The notes under the pieces were generated by a model, which was not told the origin of the DNA, ran no database searches, and worked only from the letters and a program-made list of their open reading frames with translations. A stretch of DNA of 64,000 nucleotides from NCBI RefSeq assembly GCF_016427605.1, contig NZ_JAELXQ010000003.1, forward strand, positions 292,630-356,629, given 5' to 3'. Of this stretch, positions 1 to 8,110 are shown piece by piece. The DNA is from Ochrobactrum sp. Q0168 (GTDB taxonomy: Bacteria; Pseudomonadota; Alphaproteobacteria; Rhizobiales; Rhizobiaceae). Position numbers and translations under genes: made by a program. Numbering within the stretch: position 1 is the first letter of the stretch; every line of letters begins with the position of its first letter.

Positions 1-476
1 TAAACCCAATCACCAGAAAAGCGGGTATTGAAGGAAATAACCGGTACACGCAATTGCGATAGCTGCTCTAGCGCCTCCGGGCTCAGAACTGCGAGTGCGC
101 TGACGATTGCATCGACCCGGTACCCTGCAAGCATGGGTACTATGTCATCGAAGGTGTGGCCACTTTCGACATGTACCAGCAGAATGCGCCAGCCTTCCGC
201 TTGAAGCATTTTGGAGAAGGTTTCGAGTACTGATGTGTAGAATGGATTGTAAAGCCCACCTATCACGACCGCGACCAGGCGCGAGCGATGGCTTAACATG
301 ATGCCTGGGATAAAGCTTGGGCGATAGCCAAGCTCTTCCGCAGCTGCCATGACCTTTTTGCGTGTTTCAGGAGACACGCTAGCCCCTGGCTTATAGGTTC
401 TCGAAACCGCGGATTGCGAAACGCCCGCCAATCTTGCCACATCTGTAGAGGATGCGTAGGGCTTGTCACGTTTCAT
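1..476 (-). CDS. LacI-family transcriptional regulator (partial, C-terminus off the window)
   Basis: The reverse strand is open from an ATG at 476 to the window edge and has no stop, so only about the first 158 residues are present. The N-terminus is a LacI helix-turn-helix (residues about 10-57: a V-A-R-L-A-G-V-S recognition stretch, S-A-V-S-R, then an E-L-G-Y-R-P hinge). The start of the periplasmic-binding-like effector domain follows (V-A-V-V-I-G-G). It is divergent from the sugar importer at 686-5352 and is probably its local regulator. Two palindromes at 627-661 lie between them. The effector is unknown, and repressor versus activator is inferred from the family. Confidence 0.9.
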   Translation of the reverse strand, partial: MKRDKPYASSTDVARLAGVSQSAVSRTYKPGASVSPETRKKVMAAAEELGYRPSFIPGIMLSHRSRLVAVVIGGLYNPFYTSVLETFSKMLQAEGWRILLVHVESGHTFDDIVPMLAGYRVDAIVSALAVLSPEALEQLSQLRVPVISFNTRFSGDWV

Positions 477-606
477 TCCATATCCTTTGTGGTTCATGTC
501 CAGTTTTCTGAACAATCATATGATTTCGTTTTGCCATTATGCCCGAACGCTTTCAAGGATTTGAACACGCTTTCGAGCCGCAGGATAAAATTCCAAAAGT
601 TTTCTA

Positions 607-661
607 TTGACGATGGATCATCTCTCTGCATAGCTATGCAATACTAGTGACTAGCTAGTCA
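607..661 (+). promoter_or_regulatory. Promoter with two tandem 14-bp palindromic operators
   Basis: Two perfect 14-bp palindromes are visible: TGCATAGCTATGCA (627-640) and TGACTAGCTAGTCA (648-661). Both fit TGNNTAGCTANNCA, and their centres are 21 bp apart, two helical turns. A TTGACG box at 607-612 is a reasonable -35; the matching -10 (about 631-636) would fall inside the first palindrome. This suits repression of the importer at 686 by the divergent LacI protein. A further 12-bp palindrome, AATCATATGATT, lies at 514-525. Confidence 0.6.
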
Positions 662-685
662 ATGCGTGTTTGGGAGGAAAAACGC

Positions 686-1771
686 ATGAGCCTAATTCGT
701 ACGACGCCATTCAGCCGGCGGGCCTTTATTAAGGGTGCTGCAGGACTTGGTGCTCTCTCAGCTTTTGGTGGATTGTCTTCGCTGCGTGCGCTTGCCGAGC
801 AGAAGCCGACGCTGGTCAATGCTATTCGTTCGCTGTCAAATCCGTATCACGCCGCATGGAACAAAGGCGGCGAGGCTTTTGCCAAGGCGCTTGGTCTCGA
901 ATATGTGACGCTTGTTACAGAAGGCGATAGCGAGAAGGGCATTGCGGATATTCGCGCAATTTTGGCACGCACCGGCGGCAATGCGGTTATCAATGTCGAT
1001 CCAAACGACGCTGCCGATGCACGTCCAATCGTCGAAGCTTGCGCAGCCGCCAAGGCTCACGTGCTGACACAATGGAACAAGCCTGCCGATTTGCATCCGT
1101 GGGATCACGATCCATACTACGTCGCTCATGTGAGCTTCGACGGGCAGCGCTATGGCGCAGAAACCGCTGAAATCCTGATCAAGTCTATTGGTGGGAAAGG
1201 CGGAATTCTGGCCCTGGGTGGAACGCTGTCGAACACCGTTGCAATCGATCGTCGTCAAGGTCTGGAGAAGGCTCTCGCAGCTCACCAAGATGTACAGCTT
1301 CTTGATTTTCAGGTTGCCGATTGGCAGTCGAGCAAAGCGTTTGATGTTGTGAGCGCGTGGCTGACCCGTTTTGGTGATGACATCAAGGGTATCTGGTGCG
1401 CCAATGACGATATGGGCATCGGTGCGCTGGAAGCACTGCGTGCGGAAGGTCTTGCCGGACAGATACCCATCACAGGCGTTGATGGTATCGGAACAGCGGT
1501 CGAAGCCGTCAAGAATGGTGAATTTGCAGCGACTGTATCGTCCGATCCGTTCTGGCAGGGCGCTATGGGGCTGGCAATTCCATACAGCGCGCGGGCCGGC
1601 GTCTTTGATCCATCGAAAGAGCCCAAAGATCATCGCGAGTTCTACGGCACGGCTTTGGTCGTGACCAGGGACAATGTCGAAGATTTCTACGAAAACAATA
1701 TCAAGAATACCCCAAATCTTGATTTCAAGGACCTTTGGGGGCGTGCAAGCGGACAGATTCGCGAGGGCTGA
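686..1771 (+). CDS. Sugar ABC transporter substrate-binding protein (CUT2/RbsB-like), Tat-exported
   Basis: Periplasmic binding protein of the ribose/galactose type (Peripla_BP_4 fold), first gene of an importer operon. I chose the ATG at 686, not 662, because GGGAGG at 672-677 sits 8 nt before it. This puts a twin-arginine motif (S-R-R-A-F-I-K, residues 10-16) and a hydrophobic segment ending near L-R-A-L-A at the N-terminus, so export is probably by Tat as a folded protein. Family features include the N-P-Y-H sugar-contact stretch near the start and a W-C-A-N-D-D-M-G-I-G-A segment. Length (361 aa) is slightly above RbsB. The ligand cannot be read from sequence. Confidence 0.88.
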   Translation: MSLIRTTPFSRRAFIKGAAGLGALSAFGGLSSLRALAEQKPTLVNAIRSLSNPYHAAWNKGGEAFAKALGLEYVTLVTEGDSEKGIADIRAILARTGGNAVINVDPNDAADARPIVEACAAAKAHVLTQWNKPADLHPWDHDPYYVAHVSFDGQRYGAETAEILIKSIGGKGGILALGGTLSNTVAIDRRQGLEKALAAHQDVQLLDFQVADWQSSKAFDVVSAWLTRFGDDIKGIWCANDDMGIGALEALRAEGLAGQIPITGVDGIGTAVEAVKNGEFAATVSSDPFWQGAMGLAIPYSARAGVFDPSKEPKDHREFYGTALVVTRDNVEDFYENNIKNTPNLDFKDLWGRASGQIREG

Positions 1772-1834
1772 TACGCCCCGCGGTCTGAAGTCTCCCGTCA
1801 TACTCGGCGGAACATTGCCTGACAGGAAGAGCAG

Positions 1835-2857
1835 ATGAGAATTGCGAGCCAGGATTTCAGTCCGGCTGACGCTAAAGGCGTAGCCATATCTAAAAACGGC
1901 GTTCAAGGCCGATTGCCAGGGCTGATGCGCCGGCTCGCGCCGCTCATCGTGTTGCTCGTGCTATGCATAGGTTTGGGACTGATTAGCCCGAACTTCTTCT
2001 CGGTCAATAATTTCGCCCGTATCGCATCAGCTTCGGCTATCCCGGTCGTGCTGACGCTGGGCGCAACATTCGTGATCCTGCTTGGCAGCATCGACCTTTC
2101 CGTAGAAGGCGTCATGGCATTGGCGGGCGTAGTGCTGGCATCCATGGTTGCGGCCGATAGCTCATGGCTTAGCAGTGTGCTTGGCGTGATTGCGGCAATT
2201 ACTATTGGTGCTGCAATGGGAGCATTTTCAGGCCTGCTGCATGTCATCCTGCGCATACCATCTTTCATGGTGACGCTTGGCATGTGGTTCATCGGGCTTG
2301 GCATTGCCACTTTGATGGTCGGCGGCGGCACAATTGCTATTCGCGAAGCGGCGGTCCGCGGTTTCGCTCTTGAACGTTTTGCCGGTCTTCCTTTCACCGT
2401 CTGGATTGCACTTGCTGCTCTGTTCGTGGCATGGGTCGTGCAGAACCACACGCGTCTCGGTCGCCACATCTATGCGCTTGGCGGCGGCGAGGATATCGCG
2501 GTGCTGTCCGGCGTATCCGTGCTACGCACCAAGTTGCTCGTCTTTGCAATGGCAGGTGCATTTTACGGACTTGGCGCAGTGCTCGCTGCAGCCCAACTTG
2601 GCCAGGGCAATGCCGATATCGGCACTGGACGGCTGTTTACGACGATTACGGCGGTCGTTGTTGGCGGAACCTCGCTTTTGGGAGGGCAGGGCGGTGTCCT
2701 GCAATCCTTGATCGGTGTCCTCATTGTTTCTGTTCTTGCGAACGGCATGGTTTTGCTCGGCATTCCGCCATATCTGCAACAGGCCTTTCTCGGTCTGATG
2801 ATCATCGGAGCCGTTGCTTATGCCACACGCCGCACACGCTTCAAGATTGTGAAATAA
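1835..2857 (+). CDS. Sugar ABC transporter permease (RbsC-like)
   Basis: Inner-membrane permease of the BPD_transp_2 family, 340 aa, with about eight to ten hydrophobic segments after a roughly 30-residue cytoplasmic tail. The family loop G-S-I-D-L-S-V-E-G (about residue 85) and the G-G-T-S-L-L-G-G-Q-G-G motif near residue 275 are present. The start follows AGGAAGAG. It lies 63 nt after the binding protein and 3 nt before the ATPase, so it is co-transcribed. It probably forms a heterodimer with the second permease at 4366, because the operon has two permeases and one double ATPase. Confidence 0.9.
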   Translation: MRIASQDFSPADAKGVAISKNGVQGRLPGLMRRLAPLIVLLVLCIGLGLISPNFFSVNNFARIASASAIPVVLTLGATFVILLGSIDLSVEGVMALAGVVLASMVAADSSWLSSVLGVIAAITIGAAMGAFSGLLHVILRIPSFMVTLGMWFIGLGIATLMVGGGTIAIREAAVRGFALERFAGLPFTVWIALAALFVAWVVQNHTRLGRHIYALGGGEDIAVLSGVSVLRTKLLVFAMAGAFYGLGAVLAAAQLGQGNADIGTGRLFTTITAVVVGGTSLLGGQGGVLQSLIGVLIVSVLANGMVLLGIPPYLQQAFLGLMIIGAVAYATRRTRFKIVK

Positions 2858-2860
2858 GCC

Positions 2861-4363
2861 ATGTTGACGATCAGCGGACTGACAAAATCTTTTGGCAGTG
2901 TTCATGCCCTTAAGGGCGTGGATTTGGAAATTCGCCCGGGCGAAGTGGTTGGGCTTGTAGGCGAAAACGGCGCGGGTAAATCCACGCTCATGCGTATTCT
3001 CGCCGGCACACAGCGCCCAAGCACAGGCATGATCACCCGTAACGGAAGGCCTTTTGCCGTCAACTCGCCGCAACAGGCGAATGAGCAAGGCGTTGCAATG
3101 GTGTTTCAGGAGCAGTCGTTGCTGCTGAATCTTTCCATCGCGCAGAACATATTCTTAGGGCAAGAGCAGCGTTTCATCCGCTTTGGTCTGGTTAATTGGC
3201 GGAAGATGAATGAAGCCGCCGTCAAGCATTTGAAGCAGGTCGGTATTCGTGCTGATCCGGCGACGCTCGCAGGTGATCTTTCTTTTGCCGAGCGTCAAAT
3301 GGTGGAACTCGCCAAGGCGCTTTCATGGGCGGATCGCGTTGAAGGCGATCTGATCATTTTGCTCGATGAGCCCACATCGGTTTTGGAGCAATCAGAAATC
3401 GACATCCTGTTTGAGCGTGTTCGGGCGCTTAAATCACGCGCAAGCTTCGTCTTTGTTTCGCACCGCCTCGATGAGGTGCTGGAAATCAGCGACCGCATCT
3501 ATGTGATGAAAGACGGGCAGGGCGTTGCCACGATGGATGCGGAGGGTGTCAACGGCGCTGATCTTCACCGCATTATGGTTGGTCGCGAGATGCACACCGA
3601 ATATTATCTGGAGTCGGAGCAAACCGAACCCAGTACGCGGATTGCGCTTGAAGCACGTAAGCTGTCCTGCACCGGCAAATATCATAATATCGATCTGACG
3701 CTTCGCGAGGGCGAGATACTTGGCATTGCAGGCGTCATTGGCTCTGGGCGTGAAGAACTGATCCGCAGCTTTTTCGGTTTTGAGACCCCGACATCCGGCG
3801 AGATGCTGCTGAAGGGTAAGGCGGTAAAACTTGCCAATCCGACAGAAGCGGTAGCACGAGGCATTGGCTATATTCCAAGTGAGCGCAGGCTCGAAGGCCT
3901 CGTCATGATGATGCCGATTGCTTCGAACATTACGCTGTCGCGCCTGGATGTTGTCGAAGGTCCCCTTGGCATCCAGCATGGTCGCGAGACTGCTCTGGCT
4001 GAAGACTGGATCAAGAAACTCTCCATTCGGGCGCCGGGACCTCATGCTGTGTGTCAGGCACTGAGCGGCGGCAACCAGCAAAAGGTGGTTCTGGCCAAGT
4101 GGCTGACAGCTGGTTCGCGCATTCTGATCCTTGATCATCCAACGCGCGGCGTCGATGTGGGCGCAAAGGAAGAAATCTTCCGTCTGATGCGTCAGTTAAG
4201 CCGCGAGGGCTATGCGATCATCCTCATCGCTGACACGCTCGAAGAGACCATCGGCCTTTCGCACAATATTCTTGTCATGCGCGATGGCGAAATTACCGCA
4301 CGCATTCCTGCTCCGACTGGCGCCAAGCCGTCTCAGGTGCAGCTCGTTGAACATATGGTCTGA
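2861..4363 (+). CDS. Sugar ABC transporter ATPase, two fused nucleotide-binding domains (RbsA/MglA-like)
   Basis: Energises the importer; 500 aa, the usual RbsA length. The first domain has Walker A G-E-N-G-A-G-K-S-T (residues 34-42) and Walker B I-L-L-D-E-P-T. The second has the family's degenerate Walker A (G-S-G-R-E-E-L) and an intact signature L-S-G-G-N-Q-Q. One oddity: the second Walker B reads L-I-L-D-H-P-T-R-G, with His at codon 426 (CAT at 4136-4138) where family members normally have the catalytic Glu. The second site may therefore bind but hardly hydrolyse ATP. It is tightly packed between the two permeases. Confidence 0.92.
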   Translation: MLTISGLTKSFGSVHALKGVDLEIRPGEVVGLVGENGAGKSTLMRILAGTQRPSTGMITRNGRPFAVNSPQQANEQGVAMVFQEQSLLLNLSIAQNIFLGQEQRFIRFGLVNWRKMNEAAVKHLKQVGIRADPATLAGDLSFAERQMVELAKALSWADRVEGDLIILLDEPTSVLEQSEIDILFERVRALKSRASFVFVSHRLDEVLEISDRIYVMKDGQGVATMDAEGVNGADLHRIMVGREMHTEYYLESEQTEPSTRIALEARKLSCTGKYHNIDLTLREGEILGIAGVIGSGREELIRSFFGFETPTSGEMLLKGKAVKLANPTEAVARGIGYIPSERRLEGLVMMMPIASNITLSRLDVVEGPLGIQHGRETALAEDWIKKLSIRAPGPHAVCQALSGGNQQKVVLAKWLTAGSRILILDHPTRGVDVGAKEEIFRLMRQLSREGYAIILIADTLEETIGLSHNILVMRDGEITARIPAPTGAKPSQVQLVEHMV

Positions 4364-4365
4364 TC

Positions 4366-5352
4366 ATGAACGAGAAAACCGCTCTCCCCAACGCTTCCGG
4401 CGCGTCCCGTCTATTGAACGCAGCGCAGCTACGCCAATATGCGCCGCTTGCCTTTCTGGTCGTTATGGTGGTGCTTATCTCGGCCTACTCGCCGGGTTTT
4501 GCCAGCGTCAATACTGGGCTGGTTCTGCTAGCAGATACCATGGCGCTGTTCACACTTGCTGCTGGTCTGTCTTTTGTCATTGTGATTGGTGGCATAGATT
4601 TGAGCTTGCCTGCGGTCGCATCGCTTGCAAGCGTGGTGACGGCGATGCTTTTGCCAGAAATTGGGCTACTGGCCTTTCCAGTTGCGCTTCTCTGCGGCGT
4701 TGCTGCCGGTCTTTTCAGTGGCCTTGTCCATGTGCGCTTAAAAATTCCGTCCTTTATCGCAACACTTGCGACTGGCGGTGTGGTTTCCGGTATCGCGCTT
4801 TATATCTCCAAAGCACGTAGCATCGGCATCAGCGCGGTCGACCGTCCAATGCTTAACTGGATTGCCGGTACGACGTTTGGAATACCAAACATCATTCTTG
4901 TCGGGCTACTAATGTGCCTTATTGGCATATATATCCAGCGCTATACGCGCTTTGGTCGCTATTGCTATGCCATTGGTGCCGGTGAGCCTGCGGCAATTGC
5001 GGCCGGTATTCACGTGGATCGTCAGAAAATCTATGCATTTGTCCTGTCTGCATTCTACGCAGCAGTTGCGGGCATCATGCTTGCAGCGCGCATGACAAGC
5101 GGTTCACCAACGGGCGCTAGCCAGTTGCTTCTTCCAGCTATCGCCGCTGTCCTCGTTGGCGGAACACCGATCACCGGCGGGCTTGGCGGCGTCGGACGCA
5201 CGCTGGTCGGAGCGCTCATCGTGTCGGTCGTGCGTATAGGCATGACATTTGTCGGTATCGACATCTTCGCACAGCAGATCGTCTTCGGCGCTGTTCTCAT
5301 TCTCCCCGTCGCTGTCACCATGGATCGCGACAACATCCTCATCGCAAAATAA
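4366..5352 (+). CDS. Second sugar ABC transporter permease (RbsC-like)
   Basis: A 328-aa polytopic membrane protein of the same BPD_transp_2 family as the permease at 1835, with G-G-I-D-L-S-L-P in the first conserved loop and G-G-T-P-I-T-G-G-L-G-G near the C-terminus. It starts 2 nt after the ATPase stop. Two different permeases with one ATPase imply a heterodimeric channel. It is followed 31 nt later by the SDR gene, so transporter and enzyme form one transcription unit. Confidence 0.9.
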   Translation: MNEKTALPNASGASRLLNAAQLRQYAPLAFLVVMVVLISAYSPGFASVNTGLVLLADTMALFTLAAGLSFVIVIGGIDLSLPAVASLASVVTAMLLPEIGLLAFPVALLCGVAAGLFSGLVHVRLKIPSFIATLATGGVVSGIALYISKARSIGISAVDRPMLNWIAGTTFGIPNIILVGLLMCLIGIYIQRYTRFGRYCYAIGAGEPAAIAAGIHVDRQKIYAFVLSAFYAAVAGIMLAARMTSGSPTGASQLLLPAIAAVLVGGTPITGGLGGVGRTLVGALIVSVVRIGMTFVGIDIFAQQIVFGAVLILPVAVTMDRDNILIAK

Positions 5353-5383
5353 GCAGCCGTGCGGCTGTATCGCAGGAGTTATT

Positions 5384-6172
5384 ATGGATCTGCAATTGAA
5401 GGGAAAGACCGCCGTAATCACCGGCGCGTCGGTCGGGATCGGTTTGGCCATTGCGGAAGGATTGGCGGCCGAAGGTACGAACCTTGTGCTGGTAGCGCGT
5501 GGCAAAGAACGTGTAGAAGCTGAAGCGCAGCGCATTGCTGAACAGTATGGCGTCAATGCTATCGGTGTGGCGGCAGATGTGTCGACCGTGGAAGGCACTA
5601 ACGCTGTTATCGCCGCCGCAGCTTCCGCAGGCGGCGCCGATATTCTCATCAACAATGCGGGTACTGGTTCAAACGAGACCATCATGGATGCGCCGGACGA
5701 AAAGTGGCAATTCTATTGGGATTTGCACGTGATGGCGGCTGTGCGCCTTGCGCGTGGACTGGTGCCACAGATGAAGACCAAAGGTGGCGGCGTAGTGCTG
5801 CACAACGCTTCGATCTGTGCTGTACAACCGCTCTGGTATGAACCGATTTACAACGTCACCAAGTCCGCTTTGATGATGTTCTCGAAGACGCTTTCCACCG
5901 AAGTCATTGGGGACAATATTCGCGTCAACTGCGTTAACCCAGGTCTAATCCTAACGCCTGATTGGGTGAAGACTGCCAAGCAGCTCACAGCCGATAAGGG
6001 CGGCAACTGGGAAGGCTATCTTCAGGACGTCGCCAACGAACATGCTGCCGCCAAGCGCTTTGGTACGCCCGAAGAGCTCGCGCATTTCTTTGTCTTCCTA
6101 TGCTCGCCCCGTGCAAGCTATAGTGTTGGTTCAACCTATTTTGTCGATGGAGGTATGCTCAAGACACTTTGA
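5384..6172 (+). CDS. Short-chain dehydrogenase/reductase (SDR), probable sugar or polyol oxidoreductase
   Basis: A 262-aa classical SDR. The ATG at 5384 follows CAGGAG and starts at the family's normal N-terminus; an upstream in-frame start would run into the permease gene. Visible: cofactor loop T-G-A-S-V-G-I-G (residues about 13-20), N-N-A-G, catalytic Ser in H-N-A-S, and the Y-N-V-T-K active-site pair. It probably oxidises or reduces the compound brought in by the upstream importer. Cofactor preference and substrate are not evident. Confidence 0.88.
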   Translation: MDLQLKGKTAVITGASVGIGLAIAEGLAAEGTNLVLVARGKERVEAEAQRIAEQYGVNAIGVAADVSTVEGTNAVIAAAASAGGADILINNAGTGSNETIMDAPDEKWQFYWDLHVMAAVRLARGLVPQMKTKGGGVVLHNASICAVQPLWYEPIYNVTKSALMMFSKTLSTEVIGDNIRVNCVNPGLILTPDWVKTAKQLTADKGGNWEGYLQDVANEHAAAKRFGTPEELAHFFVFLCSPRASYSVGSTYFVDGGMLKTL

Positions 6173-6197
6173 GAATTCTCTGCCTGGAGAAATGCTG

Positions 6198-6231
6198 GCC
6201 GGAATTGCTCCTACAATTCCGGCATTTTTTT
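6198..6231 (+). terminator. Rho-independent terminator of the first importer operon
   Basis: A 10-bp perfect stem, GCCGGAATTG (6198-6207) with CAATTCCGGC (6214-6223), a 6-nt loop, then A and seven T. It lies between the SDR stop and the convergent RpiR gene. Confidence 0.92.
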
Positions 6232-6236
6232 ATCCA

Positions 6237-7127
6237 TTAGATCGGCTGCATCTTGCGCATATCACTGAGCAAGCGCTTCATGCGATGAATACGGTCATGC
6301 TGGTCCGTTGGACGGCGCATAGCAACGCTGGTGGAGAGAATATCGATAACAACCAAAGCGGCGATACGCGAGATGGTCGGGGTGTACATATTGGTGTTTT
6401 CAAGTGTCTCAACGATAAGCGAAACATCGCAATAGTTAGTCAACGGCGAGTCTGAACCTGTCATCCCAATGACAGAAGCACCGTTTTCGCGGGCGATGCG
6501 GGCGATTTCGATGATTGAACGTGTGGTACCAGTATTGGAGATGACGAACGCGACTGCGCCCGGCTTCATCATCGATGCCACCATCAATTGTTGGTGCGAA
6601 TCCAGCTCGGCACCGCATGGCACACCGAATAGTGGAAATTTCTGCTGTGCATCGCGTGCTACGATGCCCGAAGCGCCGAAACCGAAAAACACAATTGAAT
6701 TGCACTTTGTCAGGATATCGATTGCTTTGTGAAGAGCTTCCTTGTCCAATCGCGACCGCGCCCAGTCGAGGCTGGTCATTGTATAATCGAAAATCTTTTC
6801 CGCCACCACTTCTGGCTCATCCGTTTCAACCAGCACGGAATGCGTGGCGGGTGTACCGAGCGCCAGACTTTGCGCGAGCCTGATTTTCAGATCCTGGAAG
6901 CCGGAACAGCCGATGGCCGTCGCGAAACGCAATACCGTTGGCTGGCTGACGTCGGCAAGCGTTGCAGTTTCGCTGACGGTTGCATTCATGATGCGGTGAG
7001 GGTCGTCAAGGACAACGTCCGCGACTTTGCGATCCGATTTCCGCAGCTCCGGGCGCATTGTGCGAATGACTTCAATAATATTGCGACCATTCAGGCCACG
7101 CGTTTCACTACGCGCATCATTATCCAT
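6237..7127 (-). CDS. MurR/RpiR-family transcriptional regulator
   Basis: A 296-aa two-domain regulator. The N-terminal HTH_6 domain (about residues 20-95) carries the family patterns R-K-V-A-D-V-V-L-D and T-L-A-D-V-S-Q-P-T-V-L-R-F. The C-terminal SIS sugar-phosphate-binding domain (about 130-270) has F-G-F-G-A-S-G, then I-S-N-T-G-T-T-R. The ATG at 7127 follows AGAGGGA. It is the last gene on the leftward side of Module B, 105 nt after the UlaG-like gene, and probably senses a phosphorylated pathway intermediate and controls the divergent operons at 11.3 kb. Confidence 0.92.
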   Translation of the reverse strand: MDNDARSETRGLNGRNIIEVIRTMRPELRKSDRKVADVVLDDPHRIMNATVSETATLADVSQPTVLRFATAIGCSGFQDLKIRLAQSLALGTPATHSVLVETDEPEVVAEKIFDYTMTSLDWARSRLDKEALHKAIDILTKCNSIVFFGFGASGIVARDAQQKFPLFGVPCGAELDSHQQLMVASMMKPGAVAFVISNTGTTRSIIEIARIARENGASVIGMTGSDSPLTNYCDVSLIVETLENTNMYTPTISRIAALVVIDILSTSVAMRRPTDQHDRIHRMKRLLSDMRKMQPI

Positions 7128-7145
7128 TCAAGAAAATCCCTCTGA

Positions 7146-7244
7146 CGGCTCAAGAGCCGGATCGCTTTTTCAATATGTTAGCGTATCGGCTCCAAAACCG
7201 GAATCGATTTTTGGCAAGCATCACGCATGGTTTCAATAGGTTAG
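7146..7244. repeat. Intergenic repeat element with direct repeats and inverted repeats (RIME/Bru-RS-like candidate)
   Basis: Two near-identical 14-mers, TTTCAATATGTTAG (7168-7181) and TTTCAATAGGTTAG (7231-7244), flank a palindromic core with CCAAAA (7192-7197) and TTTTGG (7209-7214). A further CGGCTC-AA-GAGCCG palindrome lies at 7146-7159, just upstream of the RpiR gene. The layout resembles dispersed palindromic elements of rhizobial and Brucella genomes, but assignment is by memory only. The right copy overlaps the end of the upstream coding region and supplies its last codons and stop. Confidence 0.45.
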
Positions 7245-8099
7245 AGCACTGCTTACAAGAGCGACCTGAATGCGTGCACGGTGTATATGCAGATCACCAC
7301 CAGATCGAGCCGCAGCGTCAATGTTTTCCGGCGCTTCGGTGTTGAAGTCGAACAATCCATAATGATGCGCGACCAGGTCCGTAGCGCCTATCTGCTGTGC
7401 CAGCGTGATTGCTTCTGCAAGTGTGAAGTTGCCTGGAACACCGTTATTCGAAAGTTCGGGACTGCGGCCATTTACCGGTAATAATGCCACGTGGGGATTA
7501 TAAGCGGCAACTTCGGCTTCCAATCCATCAAACGGTATGCAGTCACCAGAATGCCAGATGCGTAGTGCTCCGCAATCAAACACATAACCTAAAAATTTAT
7601 GATCGCCGTTCTGGTCTGTTTCCAGCGCCTCATGGGCCGCGCGGGTTGCGGCAATCTTGATTGGCCCCAGCAAATATGTCTCTTGAGCGCCGATCAATGC
7701 AAGGCGCTTTTCGTCGACGCCCGAGCGCGTTAGAGCCTGTTCTTTCGTCGCCCGGGGAACAAGCAAGGTTGCGTCCGGGTTCTGCGTGAGAAGCGCAGGC
7801 AAAGTGCCGGGATCCATATGGTCGGTATGGGCATGTGTGCATGCGACGAGATCGACAAAATGAATGCCGTCCGGCGCAACGGGAGGGGGCATCATGCGTA
7901 TATGCGGTCTGCTCGTGCCCTTATATTTCTCGGCCAGGCTATCGGAAAGATAAGGGTCAATGACAATGCGTTTCTCGAAAGCCTCAAGAACAAAGCCCGC
8001 TTGTCCCAGCCATAGAATACGGATGCCGGGTGTAGCGGGTCGGCGCAGATAATCCTCCAGTGGAAGCGTTTCGGCAATTTCCTGCAAGCATCCCGGCAT
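7233..8099 (-). CDS. UlaG-like metallo-beta-lactamase-fold lactonase/hydrolase
   Basis: A 288-aa protein related to L-ascorbate-6-phosphate lactonase (UlaG). It has the metal-binding motif T-H-A-H-T-D-H-M-D (about residue 90), a further His in W-H-S-G-D, and a late V-A-H-H-Y-G-L-F-D segment. The ATG at 8099 follows AAAGGA, 11 nt after the preceding gene's stop; an upstream in-frame extension would only read into that gene. It probably opens a sugar-acid lactone in the cytoplasm; no signal peptide is seen. The last residues and stop lie in a repeat shared with 7168-7181. Confidence 0.85.
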   Translation of the reverse strand: MPGCLQEIAETLPLEDYLRRPATPGIRILWLGQAGFVLEAFEKRIVIDPYLSDSLAEKYKGTSRPHIRMMPPPVAPDGIHFVDLVACTHAHTDHMDPGTLPALLTQNPDATLLVPRATKEQALTRSGVDEKRLALIGAQETYLLGPIKIAATRAAHEALETDQNGDHKFLGYVFDCGALRIWHSGDCIPFDGLEAEVAAYNPHVALLPVNGRSPELSNNGVPGNFTLAEAITLAQQIGATDLVAHHYGLFDFNTEAPENIDAAARSGGDLHIHRARIQVALVSSALTY

Positions 8100-8110
8100 T
8101 TCGAAGTCCT

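Noticed and set aside
836..1906. Long leftward open frame (356 codons) opposite the first binding-protein gene
   Set aside because: It is antisense to a gene with clear family motifs, has no ribosome site or recognisable domain, and reflects codon bias of the true strand.
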